From NCBI RefSeq assembly GCF_017745275.1, contig NZ_JAGHZS010000008.1, positions 124,001 through 188,000 of the forward strand: a stretch of DNA of 64,000 bases, written 5' to 3'. Positions 26,063 through 33,892 of this stretch are shown piece by piece. Below the pieces are notes generated by a model. The model saw only the letters and a program-made list of their open reading frames with translations, had not been told where the DNA came from and did no database searches. Made by a program: the position numbers and the translations under genes. Within the stretch, counting starts at the first letter, position 1; each line of letters opens with the position of its first letter. Source of the DNA: Chitinophaga sp. Lineage in GTDB: Bacteria; Bacteroidota; Bacteroidia; Chitinophagales; Chitinophagaceae.

Positions 26063-26122
26063 CAAAGTTTGGGGTCCAATGTGATCGGAATGTTAACCTA
26101 TACTAAATTTATTGTTAAGTAT
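26063..26122 (-). promoter_or_regulatory. Shared upstream element, copy B (susC)
   Basis: This copy aligns without gaps to 21040-21099; its conserved blocks are CAAAG, GGGTCCAATG (26072-26081), GTTAAC (26092-26097) and TTGTTAAGTAT (26112-26122). It starts 35 bases upstream of the susC ATG. Confidence 0.65.
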
Positions 26123-26132
26123 TTGTAAATGC

Positions 26133-26717
26133 TTATTTTTCGTTCTCCAGGAAGAAATATACGACGAGGATGAGGGCATTTTCTGCGCCGATGTTACTGG
26201 GTTTATGACCTAAGCGGCCGTCGAAGAACAAGGAGTCGCCTTCTTCGAGTACATATTTTTCGTTATCTATCAGGTATTCTACTGTGCCTTTGATAATATA
26301 TTTATATTCATAGGCATCAGTTTTCACGGTTTGGGTGCGGCTGGCGCCCTTCTTAAGTTCCAGCAGTACAATATCTACCGGGAAATTTTTTACATTTTTA
26401 GTGAGTACCCTTTTATATAGAAATCCTTTAGCCGGCTCTTTCTCAAACTCCTGGTAGTTGGCTTTTTGTTTAATAATCACCTTAGCGCTCTGCGTTTGCT
26501 GATCAATTTCATTGAAAAACTCATTCATATCCAGCTGCAGGGCCTTGATAATATTGATCAATACCAGCAAAGAAGGAACCGTTCTGTTGTTTTCAATCTG
26601 GGATATCAGCCCTTTGCTCACCTGTGCCCGGTCTGCCAATTCCTGGATAGTAATGCCTTTCCCCTTTCTCTTCTCCTTGATCTTATTACTGATCTGAATG
26701 ATAATATCCTCGGTCAT
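26133..26717 (-). CDS. XRE family regulator with C-terminal cupin domain
   Basis: The 194-residue protein has an N-terminal Cro/C1-type helix-turn-helix (about 10-65; ELADRAQVSKGLISQIENNR) and a C-terminal cupin (about 110-190; VLEEGDSLFFDGRLGHKPSN). This layout is found in regulators of small-molecule uptake and catabolism that sense a ligand in the cupin. It is followed by susC and susD on the same strand and is a good candidate for their controller. An exact TATATTTG box lies 18 bases upstream of the chosen ATG at 26717. Confidence 0.9.
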   Translation of the reverse strand: MTEDIIIQISNKIKEKRKGKGITIQELADRAQVSKGLISQIENNRTVPSLLVLINIIKALQLDMNEFFNEIDQQTQSAKVIIKQKANYQEFEKEPAKGFLYKRVLTKNVKNFPVDIVLLELKKGASRTQTVKTDAYEYKYIIKGTVEYLIDNEKYVLEEGDSLFFDGRLGHKPSNIGAENALILVVYFFLENEK

Positions 26718-26735
26718 ATATAAGTAGTATTGAAA

Positions 26736-26743
26736 CAAATATA
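26736..26743 (-). promoter_or_regulatory. -7 promoter box of the XRE-cupin gene
   Basis: TATATTTG on the minus strand matches TAnnTTTG. It lies in the 88-base divergent gap shared with marC. Confidence 0.5.
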
Positions 26744-26805
26744 AGCAGAAAGCTACTAGTATAAAACGTTCTGCATTCTACCTATATTTACGCAAATTAG
26801 CATTC

Positions 26806-27372
26806 ATGTTCAGTATCGACCAAATTCTGGCTATTACCTTTACGTTATTTGCGGTCATTGATATTGTAGGTTCTATCCCGATACTTGTTTCCCTGAAAGA
26901 AAAACTGGGACATATAGACGCCGGCAAAGCCACGCTGGCATCCGGTTTTCTGATGATCCTGTTCCTGTTTGTGGGGGAGCCCTTCCTTAAATTATTGAGT
27001 GTAGACGTGCATTCCTTTGCGGTAGCGGGTTCCATTGTAATTTTTGTTATTGGGCTGGAAATGATACTAGGACTGGAATTCTTCAAAACTGACCAGGATG
27101 CCAAAGCCGGCAGTGTGGTTCCTATTGCCTTTCCACTGGTAGCCGGCTCCGGTACGCTGACTACTATTATGTCGTTAAAAGCGAACTTTGATCAGTATAA
27201 TATATTGGCAGGCATCTGCCTGAACCTGGTCATTGTATATATCGTATTGCGTTCGTTAAATTACATAGAACGTATGCTGGGCAAGGCCGGGTTGATGGTT
27301 TTGCGTAAATTTTTCGGGGTTATCCTGCTGGCAATAGCAGTTAAAATATTTAAGAGTAATATTAATCTTTAA
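26806..27372 (+). CDS. MarC family integral membrane protein
   Basis: The 188-residue protein has six predicted membrane segments, with the MarC-like motifs FFAVIDIVGSIPI-type near residue 12 and the central PIAFPLVAGSGTLTTIM. MarC/YhgN proteins were once linked to multiple antibiotic resistance, but this is not supported, and their function is unknown. The gene is divergent from the XRE-cupin regulator; a TATATTTA box (one mismatch to TAnnTTTG) lies 16 bases before the ATG. No operon partner follows; the next gene is a tRNA. Confidence 0.9.
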   Translation: MFSIDQILAITFTLFAVIDIVGSIPILVSLKEKLGHIDAGKATLASGFLMILFLFVGEPFLKLLSVDVHSFAVAGSIVIFVIGLEMILGLEFFKTDQDAKAGSVVPIAFPLVAGSGTLTTIMSLKANFDQYNILAGICLNLVIVYIVLRSLNYIERMLGKAGLMVLRKFFGVILLAIAVKIFKSNINL

Positions 27373-27419
27373 CCTGATTTGGGATTATACTTTAGAAAAT
27401 GTAGTTTTGCGTTCTTTCC

Positions 27420-27491
27420 GGCCTCGTAGTACAATGGATAGTATAAGAGTTTCCGAAGCTCCAGATTCAAGTTCGATTCTTGACGAGGCTA
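27420..27491 (+). tRNA. tRNA-Arg (anticodon CCG)
   Basis: The 72-base sequence folds as a cloverleaf: acceptor GGCCTCG with CGAGGCT (one G-U), D stem GTAC/GTAT, anticodon loop TTCCGAA, and T arm TCAAG-TTCGATT-CTTGA. The anticodon CCG reads CGG (Arg). The top anticodon-stem pair is A-C, a mismatch. CCA is not encoded. A strong terminator follows at once. Confidence 0.92.
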
Positions 27492-27497
27492 CTAACT

Positions 27498-27540
27498 AAA
27501 ACCTTCAATGCGCATATTATATGTGATTGAAGGTTTTTTT
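27498..27540 (+). terminator. Rho-independent terminator of the tRNA-Arg gene
   Basis: AAAACCTTCAAT pairs with ATTGAAGGTTTT around a 16-base loop and runs into seven Ts. It begins 6 bases after the tRNA. Confidence 0.88.
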
Positions 27541-27589
27541 AACCCATATTGTAACCTATATTTATTTAACGTCCCTAAAAACCTTTTCG

Positions 27590-28726
27590 ATGAAATGGAC
27601 ATTCGTATGTGTGTTTACCCTACTTTGTTTAACCCAACAAGGCAAAGCACAATCCTACATTAACAATCAGACTACCTTGCAGCCAAATGCAAATTTTAAC
27701 ATCGCCGGAGTTGCGCAATCCGCCGCATTGAAAACTACGGCAGGCACCAGCGCTAACGGAAGTCATCACTTTTATCTGTATAATGGTGACGGAAATCTGC
27801 AGGCTAACCTAAGATGGACACAGTCTTTTATCAGCGAGGAAGGAGCAAACAATGCTGGTTCCGACTTTAGATTATTTAGGTACTCTAATACCGGTACCTT
27901 CCTTGGATTTGGGCTTGCCATTGAAAGAGCCACCGGTAATGTAACTGTTAACAGCCTGTCCACTACGTCTATTAACAGCAATAACTCCCAGGGAATACTA
28001 AACATTTATGGAGGTGCCACGGCTGTAGACAGCTATCGTGGGGCAGAAATAGCGATGAGAGGAGGTACTTACAATCAAACTCCCGGAGAAATGTCATTTC
28101 ATACAGGAATAGGAGGAAGTGGGGCCGTTCAACCGGAAAGAATGCGCATTAATGCAGCAGGAAATGTTGGTATCGGGGCTTCTGTATATTATGGTAAACT
28201 TAGTATCTATGATCCGATTGTTGGAAATGCATCGATGACATTTCAATCCGGTGGAGATAGCCGATTCTGGATTAATGAAGGAAATAATGTACTCAAAATA
28301 GGCGGCACAGGGGGGAGTACTCCTCCAGCCGCTGGTATTCTCAACATCACCAATGCAGGGAACGTAGGTATTGGAACAACAGCTCCGCAATCCGAATTTT
28401 CTGTAAAAGGTACTATTACAGCTCAAAGGGTTAAAGTAACACAAACCGGCTGGGCTGACTACATATTCCATAAAGACTATCAGCTACCTACTTTAGCCGA
28501 AGTTGAAAAATATGTGAATACTCACCAGCATCTGGAGGGTATCCCTTCTGCAGCAGAAGTTGAAAAAGATGGTGTTGATGTAGGAGAAATGAATAAAAAA
28601 CTGCTGGCAAAAATAGAAGAGTTAACACTGTACCTGATTGAGCAAAATAAGGAAATAACAGAACAACAAAAGAAAATAGCGGCATTGGAAGAGTGGAAAA
28701 TGCAGCAGGAGAAAAAAGGAAAATAA
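27590..28726 (+). CDS. Secreted tail-fibre-like modular surface protein, copy 1
   Basis: The 378-residue protein has a signal peptide (MKWTFVCVFTLLCL..., cleavage near KAQ), a repetitive glycine/asparagine-rich body with phage-tail-like motifs (NAAGNVGIG, NVGIGTT), and a C-terminal segment (TQTGWADYIFHKDYQLP..., about 285-378) ending in a coiled coil with KKLLAKIEELTLYLIEQNK. Such C-termini in Bacteroidota resemble trimerising or S74-type regions. The next gene is a paralogue with nearly identical 5' and 3' modules and an unrelated middle. The role is unknown, perhaps adhesion. ATG 27590 begins the signal peptide. Confidence 0.82.
   Translation: MKWTFVCVFTLLCLTQQGKAQSYINNQTTLQPNANFNIAGVAQSAALKTTAGTSANGSHHFYLYNGDGNLQANLRWTQSFISEEGANNAGSDFRLFRYSNTGTFLGFGLAIERATGNVTVNSLSTTSINSNNSQGILNIYGGATAVDSYRGAEIAMRGGTYNQTPGEMSFHTGIGGSGAVQPERMRINAAGNVGIGASVYYGKLSIYDPIVGNASMTFQSGGDSRFWINEGNNVLKIGGTGGSTPPAAGILNITNAGNVGIGTTAPQSEFSVKGTITAQRVKVTQTGWADYIFHKDYQLPTLAEVEKYVNTHQHLEGIPSAAEVEKDGVDVGEMNKKLLAKIEELTLYLIEQNKEITEQQKKIAALEEWKMQQEKKGK
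27827..27945 (+). repeat. Conserved module I, copy 1
   Basis: These 119 bases match 29070-29188 with only 3 differences. It encodes FISEEGANNAGSDFRLF and the following conserved residues, up to ERATGNVT. Confidence 0.9.
28429..28650 (+). repeat. Conserved module II, copy 1
   Basis: These 222 bases match 29723-29944 with only 2 differences. It encodes the start of the C-terminal region and most of the coiled coil. Confidence 0.9.
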
Positions 28727-28832
28727 TTAAACAAATAGTAATCGCCGCAATAAAACGACAAAAAATGGCAATTAGCTAACCCCCGCCATGCACATAAAAT
28801 CTGCTTATTTAATATCCCTAAAAATATTCTTC

Positions 28833-29999
28833 ATGAAATGGACACCAATATGTATGTTCGCTCTAGTTGGCATAGCCCAACAGAGCCTGGCGCAGAGTTA
28901 CATTAATAATTCGACCACCTTACAGGCGGGCGCAAATTTCAACATTGCCGGAACCGCACAGTCAAACACATTGAAAACTTTTGCCGGTACCAGCGCTACA
29001 GGAACCGCCCACTTCCATCTGTATAATGGTGACGGAAACGTAGCTGCTAATCTAAGATGGACGCAAGCCTTTATCAGCGAGGAAGGAGCAAACAATGCTG
29101 GATCCGACTTTAGATTATTTAGGTACTCTAATACTGGTACCTTTCTTGGATTTGGGCTTGCCATTGAAAGAGCCACCGGTAATGTAACGGTTGGAAACCT
29201 GACATCGACCTGGCTAAATTTTAACCCGGTGGGGTTAGCGGCTCCTACCTTTACGACCAGAAGCGCCGGAAGCAAGATTACTTTATGGAATGCTCCTGTT
29301 AACGCCACCACTGCTGGCTGGGACATTGGTATGGAAGACAGCCATATTTGGTTTGGTGTTCCTGCCCCACTCAATACCCAGGGTTTTAAATTTTATGCGG
29401 GCATTTCGCAGGTAGGCAGATTAGATGGCTTTGGTGCATTGGATCTTGGAGGACAAGGCCGCTTTAAAGGATGGTACACTGCGAATGGAACCGGCATGGC
29501 GGCGGAACTTGGAGTAACAGCAGCCAACATCGCCTCATTGATTGGCTTCGACAGAACAACCGGCGCAACAAAGTATATTCCATTACAACTTGCTGGAGGC
29601 ACTACCAGTACCAACCAGACAGTACTTCTCCTTAATGAGAAAGGGGCCACTATTGCGCCAGGCAACACCGCCGTGAATCCGCAGACGGCACTGTCAGTGA
29701 ATGGCCTGATTACCGCCAGGCAGGTTAAAGTAACACAAACCGGCTGGGCTGACTACATATTCCATAAAGACTATCAGCTACCTACTTTAGCCGAAGTTGA
29801 AAAATATGTGAATACTCACCAGCATCTGGAGGGTATCCCTTCTGCAGCAGAAGTTGAAAAAGATGGTGTTGATGTAGGAGAAATGAATAAAAAACTGCTG
29901 GCAAAAATAGAAGAGTTAACGCTGTACCTGATTGAGCAGAATAAAAAGATAGCTGCGCTGGAAGAATGGAAAATGCGGCAGGAGAAAAAAGGAAAATAA
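28833..29999 (+). CDS. Secreted tail-fibre-like modular surface protein, copy 2
   Basis: The 388-residue paralogue has the same layout: signal peptide (MKWTPICMFALVGIAQQSLAQ-type, about 21 residues), a conserved first third, and a conserved C-terminal coiled coil (KKLLAKIEELTLYLIEQNK). Its central part (about residues 115-290) has no resemblance to copy 1 and includes WDIGMEDSHIWFG and a DRTTGATKYIPLQ segment, as in other secreted Bacteroidota fibre-like proteins. Copy 1 ends 106 bases upstream. Chosen ATG at 28833 begins the signal peptide. Copy 1's internal EITEQQK heptad is missing here. Confidence 0.82.
   Translation: MKWTPICMFALVGIAQQSLAQSYINNSTTLQAGANFNIAGTAQSNTLKTFAGTSATGTAHFHLYNGDGNVAANLRWTQAFISEEGANNAGSDFRLFRYSNTGTFLGFGLAIERATGNVTVGNLTSTWLNFNPVGLAAPTFTTRSAGSKITLWNAPVNATTAGWDIGMEDSHIWFGVPAPLNTQGFKFYAGISQVGRLDGFGALDLGGQGRFKGWYTANGTGMAAELGVTAANIASLIGFDRTTGATKYIPLQLAGGTTSTNQTVLLLNEKGATIAPGNTAVNPQTALSVNGLITARQVKVTQTGWADYIFHKDYQLPTLAEVEKYVNTHQHLEGIPSAAEVEKDGVDVGEMNKKLLAKIEELTLYLIEQNKKIAALEEWKMRQEKKGK
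29070..29188 (+). repeat. Conserved module I, copy 2
   Basis: Direct repeat of 27827-27945 with 3 differences in 119 bases. Confidence 0.9.
29723..29944 (+). repeat. Conserved module II, copy 2
   Basis: Direct repeat of 28429-28650 with 2 differences in 222 bases. Confidence 0.9.
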
Positions 30000-30564
30000 C
30001 TATTCAATTGTTCATGGCGTAGTAACTAATGGCAGATGGCTACTCCAATCCTAGCTCTTTCCTGAGCTATAGAGGGAACATAAAACATATCTCATCTAAG
30101 GATTCTGGTTTATCTTTCTGCGACCAGAATAATTAAATACAAATTTTTCACCATGCGTAATTCATTCCTCTGTTTTAGCACTCTTCCTGGAATGATGGGA
30201 TTTTAAACTTTTAATCCACCTGGGAGTCGAATTGATAGGGGGGAAGCAGGAAATATACGTTACTAGGTAAATAAGCGCAATAGCGATAGGAATTGAATAT
30301 TAGAGAATTAAACCAATAGGGTAATGGGATCAAAAATAACTAACTATTAACTTTTGCTTATGCCACTGATTTTAAAAGTTAATTACTTTAGATAAAATTA
30401 TCTTGCCGTAATAAATATTCTATACCGTAGATGCATACATTTTATGCTAGTATTTCTTTCCCGGCACAATCAGTATTATTTCCCTTGACGCTTATTAAAT
30501 ATAGGCCGTGGTATTTGTTGTGTATGCCATGCCAGATTAAGCATATTTGCAATTAGACAAATTT
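30000..30564. other. AT-rich intergenic stretch without a recognised gene
   Basis: These 565 bases hold no coding frame I can support; a 16-codon ATG frame near 30153 is too short to trust. CATATTTG at 30542-30549 is one mismatch from a -7 box and could serve the Asp-box lipoprotein gene. No terminator hairpin was seen after the fibre-like gene. Confidence 0.6.
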
Positions 30565-31695
30565 ATGAAATCGAAAAATTTTCTTTTTTTTCTGCCTTTA
30601 GTATTGATTAGCCTTAGTTGTAGGAAATCGAACGATGGACCCAGAATTATTAATGAGGAGAAAGATGTTGTTTTAGTACTTAACCCGGGTAGAAATAATC
30701 CCAGGAACAGTGAAGGAGATTTCATTTCGTTAAAAAACGGTAAGCTGCTATTTGTCTATTCTCACTTTACAGGCAATGTGGACCACGATAACTCTCCTGC
30801 CTATCTTGCCGGTCGTACGTCTTTAGATAGCGGCAAAACCTGGTTAAATGAGGAAAGAATAATTGTGCCTAACGAAGGTAAACTGAATATTATGTCAGTA
30901 TCCTTACTTCGTTTACAAAATGGCTCCATTGCCTTATTTTACCTTATAAAAAACTCCCTGGAAGATTCCCGTCCTTACCTGAGAATCTCTAATGATGAAG
31001 GAGAAACGTGGAGTGCCCCAAGATTGTGTATTACAGACAGGGTTGGCTATTATGCTATGAACAACAACCGCGTAATACAATTGAGAACCGGGCGAATTAT
31101 CCTTCCCGTTTCATTACATAAACTTGAGGGAGAAACAACTTGGAGTTATGTTGGGCGGCTGTACAGCTATTATTCAGATGATAATGGTGTTACGTGGCAA
31201 AGGAGTGAAGTAGTACCTAATCCCAAGAAAATACTTACACAGGAACCAGGCGTCATTGAATTAAAGAATGGGGAGGTTTTAATGATTATCCGAACCAATC
31301 AACGTTATCAATATCTTTCCTATTCCAGGGATCAGGGGCAAACCTGGAGCACTATTAAGAGCAGTACCTTAATGTCACCTGTGTCTCCGGCCTCCATTGC
31401 CAGAATTCCGTCAACCAATGATCTGTTAGTTGTATGGAACAATAATAATGGACAAAATGAGCGCACCAAAGAATATCGTACACCATATACCCTTGCTGTA
31501 TCAAAGGATGAAGGACAAACCTGGAGTACCTTCAAAGCAATTGAAACGAATGAGGATGGTGTATATTGTTATACATCTATACACTTTATTGGAGATCACG
31601 TGTTACTGGCTCACTCGGCAGGTCGTATGTCCAAAGGAACCGGACTATCGATATTAAATGTTACCCGCTTAAGTCTTGGATGGATATATAACTAA
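30565..31695 (+). CDS. Asp-box (BNR repeat) sialidase-like lipoprotein
   Basis: The 376-residue protein has a lipoprotein signal (lipobox LSLSC, Cys about residue 19) and five Asp boxes of the S/T-x-D-x-G-x-T-W type: SLDSGKTW, SNDEGETW, SDDNGVTW, SRDQGQTW and SKDEGQTW. This indicates a six-bladed sialidase-type beta-propeller exposed on the cell. I did not find a clear FRIP motif, so true sialidase activity is unproven; a related exo-glycosidase or a binding protein is equally possible. It lies 4 kb from a locus that makes a nonulosonic-acid glycan. Start at 30565 sets the signal peptide. Confidence 0.85.
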   Translation: MKSKNFLFFLPLVLISLSCRKSNDGPRIINEEKDVVLVLNPGRNNPRNSEGDFISLKNGKLLFVYSHFTGNVDHDNSPAYLAGRTSLDSGKTWLNEERIIVPNEGKLNIMSVSLLRLQNGSIALFYLIKNSLEDSRPYLRISNDEGETWSAPRLCITDRVGYYAMNNNRVIQLRTGRIILPVSLHKLEGETTWSYVGRLYSYYSDDNGVTWQRSEVVPNPKKILTQEPGVIELKNGEVLMIIRTNQRYQYLSYSRDQGQTWSTIKSSTLMSPVSPASIARIPSTNDLLVVWNNNNGQNERTKEYRTPYTLAVSKDEGQTWSTFKAIETNEDGVYCYTSIHFIGDHVLLAHSAGRMSKGTGLSILNVTRLSLGWIYN

Positions 31696-31701
31696 AAAAA
31701 T

Positions 31702-31742
31702 TCCGGTGATCTTAAGAGAGATAAACATTTAAGATCACCGGA
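31702..31742 (-). terminator. Terminator of the ABC-F gene
   Basis: TCCGGTGATCTTAA (31702-31715) and TTAAGATCACCGGA (31729-31742) form a perfect 14-bp stem; on the minus strand it is followed by a T-run. It lies between convergent genes, so it may also serve the Asp-box gene, but the T-run favours the minus strand. Confidence 0.88.
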
Positions 31743-31746
31743 TATG

Positions 31747-33651
31747 CTAGGCAGTCATTTCGCTAAGTTCCAACCAGCGCATTCCCTTTTCATCCAACAA
31801 CTGAATTATTTCACCGATTCTGTGACTCAGGGGCTCCATTTTATCAAAGGCTAGTTCTCCTCCTGACAGTGCCGCTTCAATCGTTTTCTTTTCTGTTTCC
31901 AGTTGTTCAATTTCCTTCTCCAATATTTCCAGCTCCCGTTTCTCTTTAAAAGACATCTTTCGTGTTTTATTTTCCACGATAGTGGGAGTTTTTATTGATG
32001 GTTCCGGGATAGCTTCTTTTTTTGGTGGCAGTGTTTTTTTCCTGTCCTCCTCCTTTTGCCATTCACGGTATTGTGTATAGTTACCTGGGTAATCGCGTAT
32101 TTCCCCATCCCCTTCAAAAACGAAGAGGTGTTCTACCAATTTATCCATGAAATAACGGTCATGGCTAACAATCATAACACAGCCCTGAAACTCCTGTAAA
32201 AAAGATTCTAAAATACTCAGTGTTGGTAAATCCAGATCATTAGTTGGTTCATCTAATACCAAGAAATTGGGATTACGGAATAAAATAGACAACAAGTGTA
32301 ATCTTCTTTTTTCTCCACCACTCAGCTTAGATATATAAGTATATTGTTTTTCTGCAGGAAAGAGGAACAACTCCAAAAATTGCGCAGCACTTACTTTGGT
32401 GCCATCTGCCAACGGGAAATTCTCAGCAATATTTTTAACAAACTCAATTACACGCATGTCTTCTTTCACCACTAACCCTGTTTGGGAGTAGTTACCAAAT
32501 ACAATAGTTTCTCCGACATTGATTTTACCTGAGTCGGGCTGCTCACTACCCAGCAACATATTGAGAAAAGTGGATTTACCCACTCCATTTTTGCCAACAA
32601 TACCGACACGCTCACCTCTTTTAAAGGTGTAATCCATTCCTTTCAGGATTTTTAGATCCCCAAACGACTTATATACCTTCTTCAGTTCAAGAACTTTTCC
32701 ACCCAATCTGGTCATTTTCACATTCAACTCCAGCTGTTGGTCGGCCACCCGGGTACTGGCTTTCTCCTTCACTTCATAAAAAGCATCTTGTCGGGATTTC
32801 GATTTGGTGGTACGAGCTTTTGGCTGTTTACGCATCCATTCCAATTCTTTGCGGTAAAGATTACGGGCTTTGTCTACACTGGACTTATCCATTTCCTCCC
32901 GGGCTGCTTTCTTCTCCAGGTAATTTTCATAATTGCCTTTATAAATGAATAACTGTTCCTGGTCCAGTTCCATTATTTCGTTACAAACACTATCAAGAAA
33001 ATAGCGATCATGCGTTACTAACAACAATGTCACCTTTTCCTGATCCAAATAATTTTCCAACCACTCAATCATGGAAACATCCAGGTGGTTGGTAGGCTCG
33101 TCCATGATTAACAAAACGTGTTTATGTTCAAAGCCGATTTCTATCAATACTTTCGCCAGGGCAACCCTTTTTTGCTGGCCGCCGGATAATGACCCAACGG
33201 GTTGGTCTAAATTATGTATATTTAATTTTCCTAATATTTGCTTTACTTTGGCATCAAAATGCCAGGCATTAAGCTCATCCATTTTAGCAATGGCATCCGT
33301 TAATTTATCAAGATCGGGGTCTCCATGCCCTTCTTCTGTCAGCAGTTCATACTCTTTGATAGCATTTAATACCGGATTGTCGTGATTAAAAATATTCTCA
33401 ATCACTGTTTTGGAGAAATCAAAATCTGATTGCTGGGCCAGCATCACTACAGTAACATCCTTATGAATCCACACCTTACCACTGTCGGGCACATCCTTTC
33501 CGCATAAAATCCTCAATAATGTGGATTTTCCTGTACCATTAAGTGCAACGAGTGCTATTTTATCTCCTTCTTCAATATGAAAAGAAATATCTCTGAACAA
33601 TGGCTTGGTCCCAAATGATTTGGTAAGTCCTTCTACTGTAACGTAATGCAT
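31747..33651 (-). CDS. ABC-F family ATPase (Uup-like)
   Basis: The 634-residue protein has two ABC domains: Walker A GTGKST near residue 40 and GKNGVGKST near 355; signatures SLSGGQQKRVALAK and KLSGGEKRRLHLL; Walker B LLIMDEPTNHLD and FLVLDEPTNDLD. An arginine-rich linker lies between them, and a C-terminal coiled coil (about 565-630) is typical of Uup. ABC-F proteins lack membrane domains and act on ribosomes or on DNA structures. No resistance context is visible, so a housekeeping Uup-type role is likelier. Confidence 0.95.
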   Translation of the reverse strand: MHYVTVEGLTKSFGTKPLFRDISFHIEEGDKIALVALNGTGKSTLLRILCGKDVPDSGKVWIHKDVTVVMLAQQSDFDFSKTVIENIFNHDNPVLNAIKEYELLTEEGHGDPDLDKLTDAIAKMDELNAWHFDAKVKQILGKLNIHNLDQPVGSLSGGQQKRVALAKVLIEIGFEHKHVLLIMDEPTNHLDVSMIEWLENYLDQEKVTLLLVTHDRYFLDSVCNEIMELDQEQLFIYKGNYENYLEKKAAREEMDKSSVDKARNLYRKELEWMRKQPKARTTKSKSRQDAFYEVKEKASTRVADQQLELNVKMTRLGGKVLELKKVYKSFGDLKILKGMDYTFKRGERVGIVGKNGVGKSTFLNMLLGSEQPDSGKINVGETIVFGNYSQTGLVVKEDMRVIEFVKNIAENFPLADGTKVSAAQFLELFLFPAEKQYTYISKLSGGEKRRLHLLSILFRNPNFLVLDEPTNDLDLPTLSILESFLQEFQGCVMIVSHDRYFMDKLVEHLFVFEGDGEIRDYPGNYTQYREWQKEEDRKKTLPPKKEAIPEPSIKTPTIVENKTRKMSFKEKRELEILEKEIEQLETEKKTIEAALSGGELAFDKMEPLSHRIGEIIQLLDEKGMRWLELSEMTA

Positions 33652-33843
33652 ACTGCGAAGGTATAAATTATCGGCAATACTGGAAGGAAACCAAAGATTA
33701 TGTATTTTATATTATGACTTTTTCCGTATATTCATATAGGATAACTGGGATTTTCCTGTACCTCACAACTTTTTGTTTATATACAGCATTTCGGCCCTTT
33801 GTCCATTATTATCCTCCCCCTCTTTGCGTTTAAGAAATAAAAA

Positions 33844-33871
33844 AGCCCTTGCGCTGAAAAGCGGAAGGGCT
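33844..33871 (-). terminator. Terminator behind the Wzi-like gene
   Basis: AGCCCTT-g-CGCT with AGCG-g-AAGGGCT forms a stable stem; on the minus strand it ends in a T-run. It lies 21 bases beyond the stop at 33893. Confidence 0.82.
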
Positions 33872-33892
33872 TGTGTATATATTGTTTCTTGG

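Noticed and set aside
27420-27491. tRNA-Arg as a used integration site
   Set aside because: No repeated copy of the tRNA 3' end and no integrase were noticed in the window, so it is not listed as an attachment site.
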